Counted from the stretch's first letter, positions 46,665-56,322 are shown. The stretch is DNA of 64,000 nt from Verrucomicrobiota bacterium (GCA_039192515.1 JBCCXA010000007.1:1-64000), one strand, 5' to 3'. Notes: generated by a model not told the origin, from the letters alone. Numbers and translations are program-made.

Positions 46665-47296
46665 AGATTTCAACGATTATTTTTGATATAGGGCGAACTT
46701 TGCTTCACTTTGATTTTTCTGTCACACTTAAAAAGGTTTCTGAGAACTCAGATTTATCACTGGAGCAGATTGAAGAGGTTGCCTTTGGGATTAATGAAGC
46801 AATTCACAAAGAAAGGGTGGGTATTATAGATCAATATGAATTAGGGCAAATATCTTCGGAAGAATTCTTTAGTTCCATGAAGGAGATGTTTCATTTTCAT
46901 GGCTCCTTGGAAGATTTGGAAGGTTATTGGTGTGATATTTTTACGCCGCTTGAGGATCATATTCAATATGCGAGGCAACTAGCTCAATATTACCCTATGG
47001 CGGTTCTCTCTAATACCTCGGAGGCGCATATTCAACATTTCGAACGAGATTATGAATTCTTTTCCATTTTTCGGCAGCGCTTTTATTCATGCCGAATGAG
47101 CTTAGCAAAACCTGATGCTAAAATTTATGAGCAAACCATTGCTGAAATGGGTGCAGATCGGTTTGAAACACTATTGATTGATGATCGAGAGGAGAATGTT
47201 TTAGGAGCAATGCAGCAGGGATGGCAAACTATTCACCTCAGACCAGAAGTAGATCTTAAGCTTGCATTGCAAAGCTATGAGCTTACAGGGATTTAG
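46661..47296 (+). CDS. HAD-superfamily hydrolase
   Basis: This 211-residue HAD-IA hydrolase is translationally coupled to recR through an ATGA overlap. Motif I is IIFDIGRTLLHFD, where the second Asp of DxD is replaced by Gly-Arg (DIGRT, as in some epoxide-hydrolase-like HADs). Motif II is AVLSNTSEAH, motif III includes AKPDAKIYEQ and motif IV is TLLIDDREENVLGA. Probably a small phosphatase or phosphatase-like protein; substrate unknown. Confidence 0.88.
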   Translation: MKISTIIFDIGRTLLHFDFSVTLKKVSENSDLSLEQIEEVAFGINEAIHKERVGIIDQYELGQISSEEFFSSMKEMFHFHGSLEDLEGYWCDIFTPLEDHIQYARQLAQYYPMAVLSNTSEAHIQHFERDYEFFSIFRQRFYSCRMSLAKPDAKIYEQTIAEMGADRFETLLIDDREENVLGAMQQGWQTIHLRPEVDLKLALQSYELTGI

Positions 47297-47304
47297 AGCG
47301 TCGC

Positions 47305-48108
47305 TTAATCTGAGTCTTTTTCCGCCATGAAGGCCTCTAACATTTCACGTGAAATCGTAAACTTAGCACCGCATCGCGGGCAGTGAATATGGATTGTTTC
47401 TTCCCCTTCAAATAAAGATTCTGGGTTCGCTTTCATAGTTGGAACAAGTAACTTCATCATATTGTCTTGGTTACAGCCGCAGAACCACCTAAAATAGCGT
47501 TTTTCCAACAAACTAAGCTCTTCATTTTGGTCTAACACTCGGATTGCTTCCTTGTCCAAGCCCATTAGCCACTCTGTATCACAGTCAGGTTGAGCGGAAA
47601 TGAGGACGAAATCTTCATCATCATATTCAAAGAAACGAGCGTGTCGCTGTTCGCTTTGATAATAAAAGTGTTCTGCTGCTCTGAAAGGCAATTGCCCCTC
47701 AAATGCTGTTACGCTGCGTTGCACTGCATTGTCTCCTCTAACTACTTCAGAGTAGAAAAGATTTTCTTTGCCTGGCTTTACGTCTTTAGTGAATATCTGA
47801 CCGATAACGAGATTTTGCTGATTGTCACCTGTGACAAAAATATTGATTAAAGGATCTTGGAAATTGAGAGTCCAAGCAGAGACCTCTATCTGAGGTCGGG
47901 ATGCCGAATGCAAACACATAGCTGCTAAAGCTTCCTTGAATATCTGGTCGTGTTTTGCTTCATAGCGCAGGCTGTTATCGGCAAGGTGAAGATAATAATC
48001 TACGTAGAGCTTTTCAAAATTTGCGCGGGCTAGGAGCGCATTACGTTTTCGGACAAAGTAGGTTCGAACTTCAAGCCCGCGGTCTTCACTTGCCTTATCC
48101 TCTCCCAT
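47305..48108 (-). CDS. hslO: Redox-regulated chaperone Hsp33
   Basis: This 267-residue Hsp33 retains both C-terminal cysteine pairs, FCGCNQDNM and HCPRCGAKF, which bind zinc when reduced and form disulfides under oxidative stress to activate holdase activity. The N-terminal domain is more diverged than usual. It is convergent with the HAD gene (8 bp apart). Confidence 0.92.
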   Translation of the reverse strand: MGEDKASEDRGLEVRTYFVRKRNALLARANFEKLYVDYYLHLADNSLRYEAKHDQIFKEALAAMCLHSASRPQIEVSAWTLNFQDPLINIFVTGDNQQNLVIGQIFTKDVKPGKENLFYSEVVRGDNAVQRSVTAFEGQLPFRAAEHFYYQSEQRHARFFEYDDEDFVLISAQPDCDTEWLMGLDKEAIRVLDQNEELSLLEKRYFRWFCGCNQDNMMKLLVPTMKANPESLFEGEETIHIHCPRCGAKFTISREMLEAFMAEKDSD

Positions 48109-48228
48109 TGCCTTCTAGAACTAGCAAATAATTCTCGTATACCAAGAAATTAGAGGGAGAGAAATAAATCTGTCTCATGTTTACATTAGAATTGCCTCGG
48201 GATAGCGATAAACTATGATTTATAGACT

Positions 48229-48522
48229 ATGGTTTTTCACCGCGGAGGTGCAAAGCGCACTTGGATGGAAGAAGAGATTTTATCGCGTAAAGTAATGAGA
48301 GTATCTATTGGAATAGCCCAACGATTAGCTCCAGGTGCCCTAGAGCCCTCACAAAGAAATACGCCTATAGACTTTTTAGCAAAAGAGTTCTCAAATTTGG
48401 AATTACAGGCTGGTGAAGATTTGCTTTCAATTCACAACGCTCAAGCACTTGGTTGCTCCAATCCTTGGGGTTTTCGACTAGCATTGCTTATCAATTTTAA
48501 CACCCCTATTTTAAAAAGATAA
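48229..48522 (+). CDS. Hypothetical 97-residue ORF
   Basis: An open frame lies between hslO and parA. The product (RTWMEEEILSRKVMRVSIGI, DFLAKEFSNLELQAGEDLLS) looks protein-like but matches no family I know. No ribosome site precedes the ATG. The 48109-48616 gap otherwise shows no gene, so this could be real or chance. Confidence 0.3.
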   Translation: MVFHRGGAKRTWMEEEILSRKVMRVSIGIAQRLAPGALEPSQRNTPIDFLAKEFSNLELQAGEDLLSIHNAQALGCSNPWGFRLALLINFNTPILKR

Positions 48523-48616
48523 ATGAAGAGCGTTATGAACTCATGGATTCGATCTGCAGCTTTAGCCTGTGAAAAGCGATATTATAGATCTTTATGTTTC
48601 TACGGTAAAAAATAAA

Positions 48617-49396
48617 ATGAAAATTTTTGCAATCGTAAATCAAAAAGGAGGAGTGGGTAAAACCACAACGGCAGTTAATCTCTCTGCGGCTCTGACAGAA
48701 TTGGGAAAAAGAGTTCTGTTAATTGATCTGGATCCGCAAGCAAATACAACAAGTGGTCTGGGAATGGAGGCTCAACAGGGTATGAGTTTGTACCCTGTAT
48801 TGATTAGTGAAAAGGCCATTGAGGATCAAATCCAACGTACTCCTTATGCTGATTTAGATATTATTACCTCAGAGATTGATCTGGCTGGAGTGGAGATTGA
48901 ATTGGCTGCACTAGAAAGCCCTATTCATCGAGTCAAGGAGACATTAGAGCCTATGCGATCTAATGAAAGTTATGATTATGCAATCATCGACTGCCCGCCG
49001 TCGGTCGGCATTCTCATGACGAGTGCTTTAGTAGCGGCGGATGGGTTGATTATACCAGTTCAATGTGAATTTTATGCGATGGAGGGTGTCACCAAAATCA
49101 TGGATCTTGTTTCCAAAATGGAAGCCTTAAATCCATCGCTTAGCATTTGTGGGGTCATTATGACTATGTACGACGCGCGCACACGTATCAGTCAGCAGGT
49201 TGTTGCTGATGTAAGAGAATATCTGGGGAACATGGTATTCGAAACAGTCATTCCTAGATCGGTTAGGATTAGCGAGGCACCTAGTTTTGGGGAGCCTATC
49301 ACAAAGTATGATCAATGGGGTATAGGCTCCAGAAATTATCGAGCATTAGCCGAGGAATTTGTTCAACGTTTAGAAGGCGTTCAAGCAGAAGCTTAG
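48617..49396 (+). CDS. parA: ParA/Soj-family chromosome-partition ATPase
   Basis: This 259-residue protein uses ATG 48617, since the canonical N-terminus is KIFAIVNQKGGVGKTTTAVN; the frame extends upstream without homology. The deviant Walker A is KGGVGKTT, DLDPQANTTSGLG is the A' motif and YAIIDCPPSVGIL the Walker B region. It segregates replication origins with ParB. No parB follows: the next gene is a DUF4126 membrane protein. Confidence 0.94.
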   Translation: MKIFAIVNQKGGVGKTTTAVNLSAALTELGKRVLLIDLDPQANTTSGLGMEAQQGMSLYPVLISEKAIEDQIQRTPYADLDIITSEIDLAGVEIELAALESPIHRVKETLEPMRSNESYDYAIIDCPPSVGILMTSALVAADGLIIPVQCEFYAMEGVTKIMDLVSKMEALNPSLSICGVIMTMYDARTRISQQVVADVREYLGNMVFETVIPRSVRISEAPSFGEPITKYDQWGIGSRNYRALAEEFVQRLEGVQAEA

Positions 49397-49480
49397 TTTT
49401 TTTATCCAAACTTAGAGGATTAAAAAATCTTGGCCTGAGAAGCCTGGTATTTTGGTTGATGGCCTATAGGATAAATAACT

Positions 49481-50500
49481 GTGGAGCATTTCAATCTCAT
49501 TGCCTCAGCCCTGGGCATTGCAGCACTAGCCGGGGTTAATTTGTACCTAACGACATTTGTCATCAGCGCTTCACTTTACTTTAATATTATCCAGCTCCAT
49601 CAAAGCATGGAGTCACTATCTGTTTTAGGGCATCCTACTATCTTAATTGCATCAGGTATCTTGTATTTGATTGAGTTTGTAGCAGATAAGGTGCCTTGGT
49701 TCGATTCTGTATGGGATGTCGTGCATACGGCGATAAGGCCTCTTGGAGGTGCTCTTTTGGGCGTCAGCATGCTTGGTAAGATAGATCCAGTCTTTATGGT
49801 CTTAATAGGGTTGCTCTGTGGTTCTACAGCATTAACCGCACATCTCACGAAATCCGCCTCCAGGTTGTTGGTTAATACCTCGCCAGAGCCTGTCTCAAAT
49901 TCTGCAATAAGTTTATTAGAAGATGGGCTGGTGCTTACAGGGCTAGCTGTGACTTATTTTACTCCAGTTTTTGCTTTATGTCTGGTGGTTTTATTCTTTT
50001 CTCTTTTTTGTTGGAAAGGGCTGGCTTTATTTCGCTATTGCATGGTTAGCTTGCGTTTTATCTTCTTCAAACTAACAAGTATCAACCAGGTTCCAAAGTT
50101 ATCGAGCAAACTCCCCAAAAGTCTTCCCAGTCAGTTGAGAAATCAGCTTAATAAGGACTTAGAGAAAGATAATTATTTAGTTTGGGCATTTCCGATTGTG
50201 ACAGGGAGGGGGCGCTTCATTCCACTAAATCATCGTGCTCATTTATGTTATATTCTACCTAGTGATAGACTAGGATTGCTCATCAAGAAACGCAAAACTG
50301 TATGGCTGCGCCGCCAAAAATTAGTGCTTAAAGAAAGAGAAAAGCTGCTTTACGATGAAGTGCAGCTATTTGAAAGGAACAAAGAAAAATTTGGGTATTA
50401 TCTGCGTTTCGCAAAACACGAAAAAGGCCTCAAGAATTCTTTTCTAGCAGACTTGGATGACAGGAGAAAAAATCTGAGTAGTTTTGCAAAGTCTAGTTAA
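49481..50500 (+). CDS. DUF4126 membrane protein with basic C-terminal domain
   Basis: This 339-residue protein starts at GTG 49481. The N-terminal ~190 residues are DUF4126, with AALAGVNLYLTTFVI, EFVADKVPWFDSVWD and several membrane helices to about residue 190. The C-terminal ~145 residues are charged and soluble, predicted cytoplasmic, with a Lys/Arg-rich region (SDRLGLLIKKRKTVWLRRQK). Function is unknown. It lies 85 bp after parA on the same strand. Confidence 0.8.
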   Translation: MEHFNLIASALGIAALAGVNLYLTTFVISASLYFNIIQLHQSMESLSVLGHPTILIASGILYLIEFVADKVPWFDSVWDVVHTAIRPLGGALLGVSMLGKIDPVFMVLIGLLCGSTALTAHLTKSASRLLVNTSPEPVSNSAISLLEDGLVLTGLAVTYFTPVFALCLVVLFFSLFCWKGLALFRYCMVSLRFIFFKLTSINQVPKLSSKLPKSLPSQLRNQLNKDLEKDNYLVWAFPIVTGRGRFIPLNHRAHLCYILPSDRLGLLIKKRKTVWLRRQKLVLKEREKLLYDEVQLFERNKEKFGYYLRFAKHEKGLKNSFLADLDDRRKNLSSFAKSS

Positions 50501-50539
50501 CGTATGTCCAACCCAAATGATGCTACAGAGACTCAAAGA

Positions 50540-50780
50540 ATTGCGCAAGGTCTTGGTCCCAAGAAGCGTAGGTTCTCCTTGAGGGACGACCTATTGAGGC
50601 CTATGTTCCACCTCTATCCTGATGAGGGCTCCGTGCTTGATAGTTTCGCCTTCGCTTGGCCATTTTGGCTATTGAGGACTACGCTCAGACGATGTGATTG
50701 AGTGCCTCTTCTGCGGCTCTCTTATTTCTGGCTCAAGCTTCCCGCTCAACTTCTATGGCATCATCCGAAGTCCATTACGC
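50540..50780 (+). repeat. R2 dispersed repeat, longest copy
   Basis: GCGCAAGGTCTTGGTCCCAA, GACGATGTGATTGAGTGCCT, TTTCTGGCTCAAGCTTCC and CTCAACTTCTATGGCATCAT appear in the R2 order. A 65-codon frame at 50504-50701 runs through it and is probably repeat-derived. The copy sits between the DUF4126 gene and the second PII gene. Confidence 0.55.
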
Positions 50781-50854
50781 ATGCAAAGATCGAAAAGTCT
50801 TTTTGATGAGTTTTGCTGTTCTAGCGACTTAAGCCAAGGAGCGTGTAACTATAT

Positions 50855-51235
<381 letters not shown>

Positions 51236-51310
51236 TCATTTGATAAATATTTGAAAGTTATTAGCTGATCTACTTAGTAGAGGGGTACCATCAATGATGT
51301 GTAGGCAATG

Positions 51311-51344
51311 AAAAAAGTGGCTGAAGGAAAACCTTCAGCCACTT
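51311..51344 (-). terminator. Intrinsic terminator after canonical PII gene
   Basis: On the minus strand a perfect 13-bp stem (AAGTGGCTGAAGG with CCTTCAGCCACTT) with a TTTT loop is followed by a T-run. It lies about 25 bp after the stop of the PII gene at 51370-51714 and separates it from the second PII gene. Confidence 0.88.
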
Positions 51345-51369
51345 GATCATCAACCAATTCGAGTTTTAA

Positions 51370-51735
<366 letters not shown>

Positions 51736-51789
51736 CTAGTTAGAGCGAGCTTATACACTCACTCTAAATTGGCGACTTATTAAATTCAA

Positions 51790-53175
51790 TTAGCTCTTCA
51801 CCGCCTCTTGGAAGTCTGGGTAAGCCTCTTGTCCGTGCTCGCCCTTGTCGAGTCCCATGGTTTCTTCTTCTTCGCTCACGCGAACCCCCATGATAATCTT
51901 GATGATGAAGAATACAACTCCTGCGAAAACAAAAGCCATCGCTGCAACTGCTAAAACACCAATCAACTGACCGACGAATCCATAGTCAGCGTGGAAAGCA
52001 CAAGCTAGAATTCCCCATATACCACACACACCGTGAACGGAGATTGCTCCTACGGGATCATCAACTTTTAACTTATCTAAAATGATGATGGAAGGGACAA
52101 CGATGATCCCTGCAACAACCCCTATAAAAATTGCCATCTTTGGCCCGAAAATATCAGCATTCGCTGTAATACCTACCAAACCAGCTAAAATTCCGTTAAG
52201 AGCCATGGAAAGGTCAGGTTTTTTAAGGAAGATCCAAGAAATTACAATGGAGGATAACGCTCCACCACATGCTGCTAAAGTTGTTGTTGTAAATACTTGG
52301 CCTAAAGGTCCAGGAGCTGCAGACAGAACAGAGCCACCGTTAAATCCAAACCAACCCAAGAAAAGTAGGAAGACACCAATAGCTGCTAGAGGCATACTAT
52401 GACCCGGAATAGGCTTGATTCCCGTTTTGGTGTATTTGCCTTTGCGTGGTCCAAGGATGATTACACAAGCGAGAGCGGCGAACCCTCCAAACGCGTGCAC
52501 GACTGCAGAACCCGCAAAATCTTTAAAGCCGTTTTCGCCGAGGTTCCCTAACCAGCCACCACCCCAGTGCCAAGAACCAACGAATGGGTATCCAATACCA
52601 ACGAGGATGGTCGCGAAAATCATAAAGGGCAGAAGTTTAATACGCTCGGCAACCGCACCGGAAACGATAGTGGCTGCTGTGGCTGCGAACATAGACTGGA
52701 AGATAAAGTCTCCATACCCAGTCATAGCTAGTCCAACGCCGCCGTATCCAAAGGTGCCTCCACCATCAGCATTAAGGTCACCAATAGGGCTTCCAAAAGC
52801 AAAGAATCCAGGTATAAGCCAAGCATCACCTGGGTAATGGCTCATGAACCCCCATACAGCATAACTAACAACGCCCATGGAGATAATGAAAACATTCTTA
52901 AAAAGAATGTTAACTGTATTCTTTGATTGGCATAGGCCACTTTCTAGCGAGGCGAAGCCGAGGTGCATGATGAATACCAAAGCGGCTGCTATACATGTCC
53001 ACAGCATACTTGTGGTAAAGAAGTCAAAGGCATACGTGTAATCACCTTGTTCAGCGACAAGTGCGTCGTAATCAGCCTTATAATCATCTGCCATAGCAAC
53101 GCTAGGGTCCATAATCATGGAAATTCCTAGAACCAGTGCGAAGGCAAATAGTGTATTTTTTATCCATTTACTCAT
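51790..53175 (-). CDS. amt: Ammonium transporter (Amt family)
   Basis: This 461-residue protein has a signal-peptide-like start (LFAFALVLGISMIMDPSVAMA) and eleven predicted membrane helices. FASLESGLCQSKNTVNILFK, VGSWHWGGGWLG and VVHAFGGFAALACVIILGPR are Amt signatures; SAVVHAFGG carries the first pore His and ISVHGVCGIWG the second. It conducts ammonium and is blocked by GlnK, encoded next. A sigma-54 site lies 80 bp upstream. Confidence 0.97.
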   Translation of the reverse strand: MSKWIKNTLFAFALVLGISMIMDPSVAMADDYKADYDALVAEQGDYTYAFDFFTTSMLWTCIAAALVFIMHLGFASLESGLCQSKNTVNILFKNVFIISMGVVSYAVWGFMSHYPGDAWLIPGFFAFGSPIGDLNADGGGTFGYGGVGLAMTGYGDFIFQSMFAATAATIVSGAVAERIKLLPFMIFATILVGIGYPFVGSWHWGGGWLGNLGENGFKDFAGSAVVHAFGGFAALACVIILGPRKGKYTKTGIKPIPGHSMPLAAIGVFLLFLGWFGFNGGSVLSAAPGPLGQVFTTTTLAACGGALSSIVISWIFLKKPDLSMALNGILAGLVGITANADIFGPKMAIFIGVVAGIIVVPSIIILDKLKVDDPVGAISVHGVCGIWGILACAFHADYGFVGQLIGVLAVAAMAFVFAGVVFFIIKIIMGVRVSEEEETMGLDKGEHGQEAYPDFQEAVKS

Positions 53176-53254
53176 TTACATTTCCTTGTTGGTTTTAACT
53201 TTAGTTTTTTAATCCAGGATGTACTAATCACCTGGTGACTTGGCTCGCGTACTT

Positions 53255-53270
53255 AGCAGAGCTTGTGCCA
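53255..53270 (-). promoter_or_regulatory. Sigma-54 (-24/-12) promoter of amt-glnK
   Basis: On the minus strand TGGCACAAGCTCTGCT matches the consensus TGGCACRNNNNTTGCW at every fixed base except one (C for T in the -12 element), with correct GG-GC spacing. It lies 80 bp before the amt ATG. NtrC-type activation under nitrogen limitation is expected. Confidence 0.8.
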
Positions 53271-53464
53271 AGTTGACGAATAGTTTGTGGAACATCATGA
53301 ATCATATTTAAGTAAAAGGTTAAGAAAGTTTAGAAATAATGTGTCAATAACTGCAAATAACGGTATTGGTTTATTTTTTTACTCATTTATGGCCCATATG
53401 GATAAAAAAAGCCAATGGTTGAGATCAATGCAAGAAATCATGCTATAGATAAGTTAGATATTAT

Positions 53465-53505
53465 CACTCGCATCTCGTTCGAATTCTATGACATCATCGA
53501 TCTAA
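53465..53505 (+). repeat. R2 repeat fragment
   Basis: CGCATCTCGTTCGAATTCTA followed by TGACATCATCG matches the 3' end of the R2 repeat. Only this end is present, between amt and the dehydrogenase gene. Confidence 0.4.
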
Positions 53506-53566
53506 AATTGGCAGGGAGCAAATCTAGGTTTGGTGATCCACTCAGAAAGACCTAACCTTCTTATCT

Positions 53567-54577
53567 ATGAAGATAGCAGTATTCAGCACTAAAAGTTATG
53601 ATGAGGAATTCTTGGCGAAGGCTAATGAGGCTTTTGGTCATGAGATAAAATTTTTGGAGCCGAGATTAACTATTGAGACACTATCTTTGGCCAGTGGGTA
53701 TCCAGCGTTATGTCTGTTTGTTAATGATGTGTTGACCGCAGATATGCTGGAGAGGCTTTCCGAGGCTGGGACTCGCATCATTGCATTGCGTTGTGCTGGT
53801 TTTAATCATATAGATCTTGCTGCGGCGCAGCGGCATAACATAATGGTTGTCCGTGTTCCCGCCTACTCGCCACAGGCGGTGGCTGAACATACACTCGCAT
53901 TAATCCTCTGTTTGAACAGGCGCATTACGAGAGCTCATGCAAGGGTTCGAGAAAGTAATTTTTCTTTAGCTGGCCTGCTCGGTTTTGATTTATCGACGCG
54001 AACAGTTGGAGTTGTTGGGACTGGTAAGATAGGTTTAGCGGTTGTAAAGATATTGGCAGGCTTCGACTGTAAAATTTTAGCCTATGACCTTTACCCAAAT
54101 AAAGAGGTGGTAAAAAAGGGTGGCACTTATGTCAGCTTCGAAGAGCTGATGGCCCAGTCAGATATTATTTCTTTGCATTGTCCGCTTAACCCGGGCACTC
54201 ACCATATCATAAACGAAGAAAGCCTTGCTCAGATTAAAACAGGAGCCATGCTGATCAACACCAGTAGGGGAGGATTGATTGACACTCCATCTGTGATTCG
54301 TTCTCTGAAGTCTGGGAAACTGGGCTATCTTGGTCTCGATGTCTATGAGGAGGAAGGCGACTTGTTTTTTGAGGATCTTTCGGGAGCCGTTCTTCAAGAC
54401 GATGTCTTTGCCCGTCTCTTAACATTCTCCAATGTAATTATAACAGCTCATCAAGCGTTTTTCACAGAGCAGGCCCTTGGGGAAATCGCGCATACGACTC
54501 TGCAGAATATCACCGAATTAGAGACTACTGGTAAGTGTGGAAATGTGGTGACTACTGAGCTCTTAGGTGCAAAGTAA
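53567..54577 (+). CDS. D-lactate dehydrogenase-like 2-hydroxyacid dehydrogenase
   Basis: This 336-residue protein has the NAD-binding loop VGVVGTGKIGLAVVKIL near residue 145. LRCAGFNHIDLAAA and VPAYSPQAVAEHTLAL match fermentative LdhA-type D-lactate dehydrogenases. LINTSRGGLID, the catalytic Arg in that segment, and ITAHQAFFTEQAL (catalytic His) are present. It reduces pyruvate to D-lactate with NADH, as inferred from family. It is convergent with the bactofilin gene. Confidence 0.92.
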   Translation: MKIAVFSTKSYDEEFLAKANEAFGHEIKFLEPRLTIETLSLASGYPALCLFVNDVLTADMLERLSEAGTRIIALRCAGFNHIDLAAAQRHNIMVVRVPAYSPQAVAEHTLALILCLNRRITRAHARVRESNFSLAGLLGFDLSTRTVGVVGTGKIGLAVVKILAGFDCKILAYDLYPNKEVVKKGGTYVSFEELMAQSDIISLHCPLNPGTHHIINEESLAQIKTGAMLINTSRGGLIDTPSVIRSLKSGKLGYLGLDVYEEEGDLFFEDLSGAVLQDDVFARLLTFSNVIITAHQAFFTEQALGEIAHTTLQNITELETTGKCGNVVTTELLGAK

Positions 54578-54590
54578 GATTTTGATAATT

Positions 54591-55172
54591 CTAGTCGCTA
54601 CTAGAGGAATTGCTGCGAGAGGACTTGCTGGGGGTTCCAGTACCATTTGATTTATCCAGTTGGCTGAAAATTTTAGAGAAATCGGTAGTGGGAGATTTGC
54701 CGGACAAGGTGTCGGAGCGTCCTACAAAAGTGACGCTGTCACTAATAGAAATTTGGGGGGCCTGGATGTCTCCATAAAGCTGCGCTTCACCCGTTACATC
54801 GACGCGATCTTGCGCTGCAATATTCCCTTGAACTTTTCCTCGCACTTCGACGGTTGCAGCGGCCGTGATAGATGCTTTGATAATGGCTGAATCTCCAATG
54901 ATAAGTGGTCCTTCAGCGACTATATCGCCTTCGATACGACCATTGATTTCCGTGCGTGAGCTAAAATAAAGTGTCCCCTTAAGTTCTACATCCTCAGAGA
55001 GGTAAGCACCTGATGATTTGGAAGAGGATTTGCTTGATTTCGAAAGTAATGAATTTCCTGTTGTGCTCATAGTTGTTGCATTAGGTGTGTTGGAGCTATC
55101 GGAATCTGGCTTAAAAATTCCTCTGGTTAGCTCTTTGGTTTTGTTCACAAAATCATCGACGCCTGTAGTCAT
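54591..55172 (-). CDS. Bactofilin (polymer-forming cytoskeletal protein)
   Basis: This protein has about 193 residues from ATG 55172; a TTG at 55211 is less likely. A Ser-rich N-terminal tail of about 60 residues precedes the DUF583 beta-helix (LYFSSRTEINGRIEGDIVAE, AATVEVRGKVQGNIAAQDRV, DIQAPQISISDSVTFVGR), and a Ser-rich tail ends the protein. Bactofilins form filaments without nucleotides and act in cell shape or positioning. Confidence 0.93.
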   Translation of the reverse strand: MTTGVDDFVNKTKELTRGIFKPDSDSSNTPNATTMSTTGNSLLSKSSKSSSKSSGAYLSEDVELKGTLYFSSRTEINGRIEGDIVAEGPLIIGDSAIIKASITAAATVEVRGKVQGNIAAQDRVDVTGEAQLYGDIQAPQISISDSVTFVGRSDTLSGKSPTTDFSKIFSQLDKSNGTGTPSKSSRSNSSSSD

Positions 55173-55295
55173 ATTTGACTCGAATATCGTTATTAAATTT
55201 CGTATAGGCAATAAAATTCTTGAGAAAAAAGAAATAAAAAGGCTAGTTTACCTACGGATTGTTGAGATCAGCACGGATCTCTCTCTGGTAAATAT

Positions 55296-55616
55296 ATGGT
55301 TCATCACTTGCAATTGATTAAGCTCAAAGGCGAAGATCTCAATGAGGCTGCCGAGGAATTAATGATCGAGGCTAGGATTCGTCTTTTGAAGATACCAGAA
55401 GTCGTGAACCTTTTTTGCGGGAAGCGCATAGAGAAAGGGAAAGATGGACATGATTTCTTTTTGAGCATGGAATTCGAAAATATGTCCAAGAGATCTATAG
55501 CTTTGGAAAGTCCAATTTATATTACATTTAAACACAAAGTATTGGATCGATACACGGCTTCTATTACCGGAATGAATTTCGAAATGGAGCCAGGTAAAGA
55601 TGTTAACTATTCCTAG
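55296..55616 (+). CDS. Dabb-like (stress-response A/B barrel) small protein
   Basis: This 106-residue protein begins MVHHLQLIKLKGEDLNEAAE. Its layout (His near the start, helix, KIPEVVNLFCGKRIEKGKDG, DFFLSMEFENMSKRSIAL, FKHKVLDRY) fits the dimeric alpha-beta-barrel Dabb family. The function is unknown. It is transcribed divergently from the bactofilin gene. Confidence 0.75.
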   Translation: MVHHLQLIKLKGEDLNEAAEELMIEARIRLLKIPEVVNLFCGKRIEKGKDGHDFFLSMEFENMSKRSIALESPIYITFKHKVLDRYTASITGMNFEMEPGKDVNYS

Positions 55617-55649
55617 TCCAAGGTAGAAAATTCTCTAGAAGAATAAAAG

Positions 55650-55907
55650 TTATTCACATTAAATCTATACTACTGCAGCTTAATATTTCATATTGTTGTC
55701 TGGCGTTTTCCCTTTCTAGGAAAGGCTATAAGAGTTGCGAGGCTAAAGAGATTCGAATTTTAAAGGGCTAATAAAGTATGGACTCTCAAAGTCAACTGTT
55801 TAAGAGGACTTAGAGGAGGTAGATTTTATAAATTAGGGTTGACCAATGGTTAAACTCTTGTATCTATTGAGTTATTCACAATATAGATGTTGGTATTTTG
55901 TGAATAA
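55650..55907. promoter_or_regulatory. Three DnaA-box-like sites upstream of HU
   Basis: TTATTCACA occurs at 55650-55658 and 55872-55880 on the plus strand and as its complement at 55899-55907. All fit TTATNCACA. They lie in the 323-bp AT-rich gap between the Dabb gene and HU. DnaA binding or local control of HU is possible; an origin is not shown. Confidence 0.5.
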
Positions 55908-55908
55908 C
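55871..55908. promoter_or_regulatory. Inverted repeat before HU gene
   Basis: GTTATTCACAA and its exact complement TTGTGAATAAC form 11-bp arms with a 16-bp spacer, 32 bp before the HU start. It could be an operator or an mRNA hairpin, and it contains two of the DnaA-box-like sites. Confidence 0.6.
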
Positions 55909-55939
55909 TAACCAATCCATAAGGAGTAATGAAAATATT

Positions 55940-56218
55940 ATGATGAATCGTGCAGAACTCGTAGAAAAGATTCAAAAAGAACTTGGAAAAGAAACTAGCA
56001 AGGCGGCAGCTGAAAGAGCTCTGACTGCAGTTCTTGATAGTATCAAGGCTGGCGTCAAAAAGAGCAAAAAAGTGCAGCTTGTTGGTTTTGGTTCATTTGA
56101 AATTTCGAACCGCAAGGCTCGTAAAGGCGTAAATCCTAAGACAGGCGAAGAAATTAAGATCAAGGCATCAAAGACTATCAAGTTCAAGCCAGGTCAAGCG
56201 TTCAAAGATTCTCTGTAA
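55940..56218 (+). CDS. hup: HU-family DNA-binding protein
   Basis: This 92-residue protein (ATG 55940 or 55943) has the full HU pattern: RAELVEKIQKELGKETSK, VQLVGFGSFEISNRKARKG and NPKTGEEIKIKASKTIKFKP. It bends and packages DNA. AAGGAG lies at 55922-55927, close to an earlier ATG at 55929 that opens a four-codon frame (MKIL) whose TGA overlaps the HU start, so translation may be coupled. A terminator follows. Confidence 0.96.
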   Translation: MMNRAELVEKIQKELGKETSKAAAERALTAVLDSIKAGVKKSKKVQLVGFGSFEISNRKARKGVNPKTGEEIKIKASKTIKFKPGQAFKDSL

Positions 56219-56243
56219 GTTTATTTTTGTAATAAGCTCATAT

Positions 56244-56276
56244 CGGCCTGAGATTCATTTCTCAGGCCGTTTTTTT
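56244..56276 (+). terminator. Intrinsic terminator after HU gene
   Basis: A 10-bp perfect stem (CGGCCTGAGA with TCTCAGGCCG), a 6-base loop and seven T residues lie 26 bp after the HU stop. Confidence 0.9.
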
Positions 56277-56322
56277 GACGCATGCTTTTCAATTGTCATG
56301 CTTGTGCGTAAAGTTTTGTCGC

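Noticed and set aside
50504-50701. 65-codon ORF after the DUF4126 gene
   Set aside because: It overlaps the R2 repeat and its product ends in repeat-derived sequence; no ribosome site.
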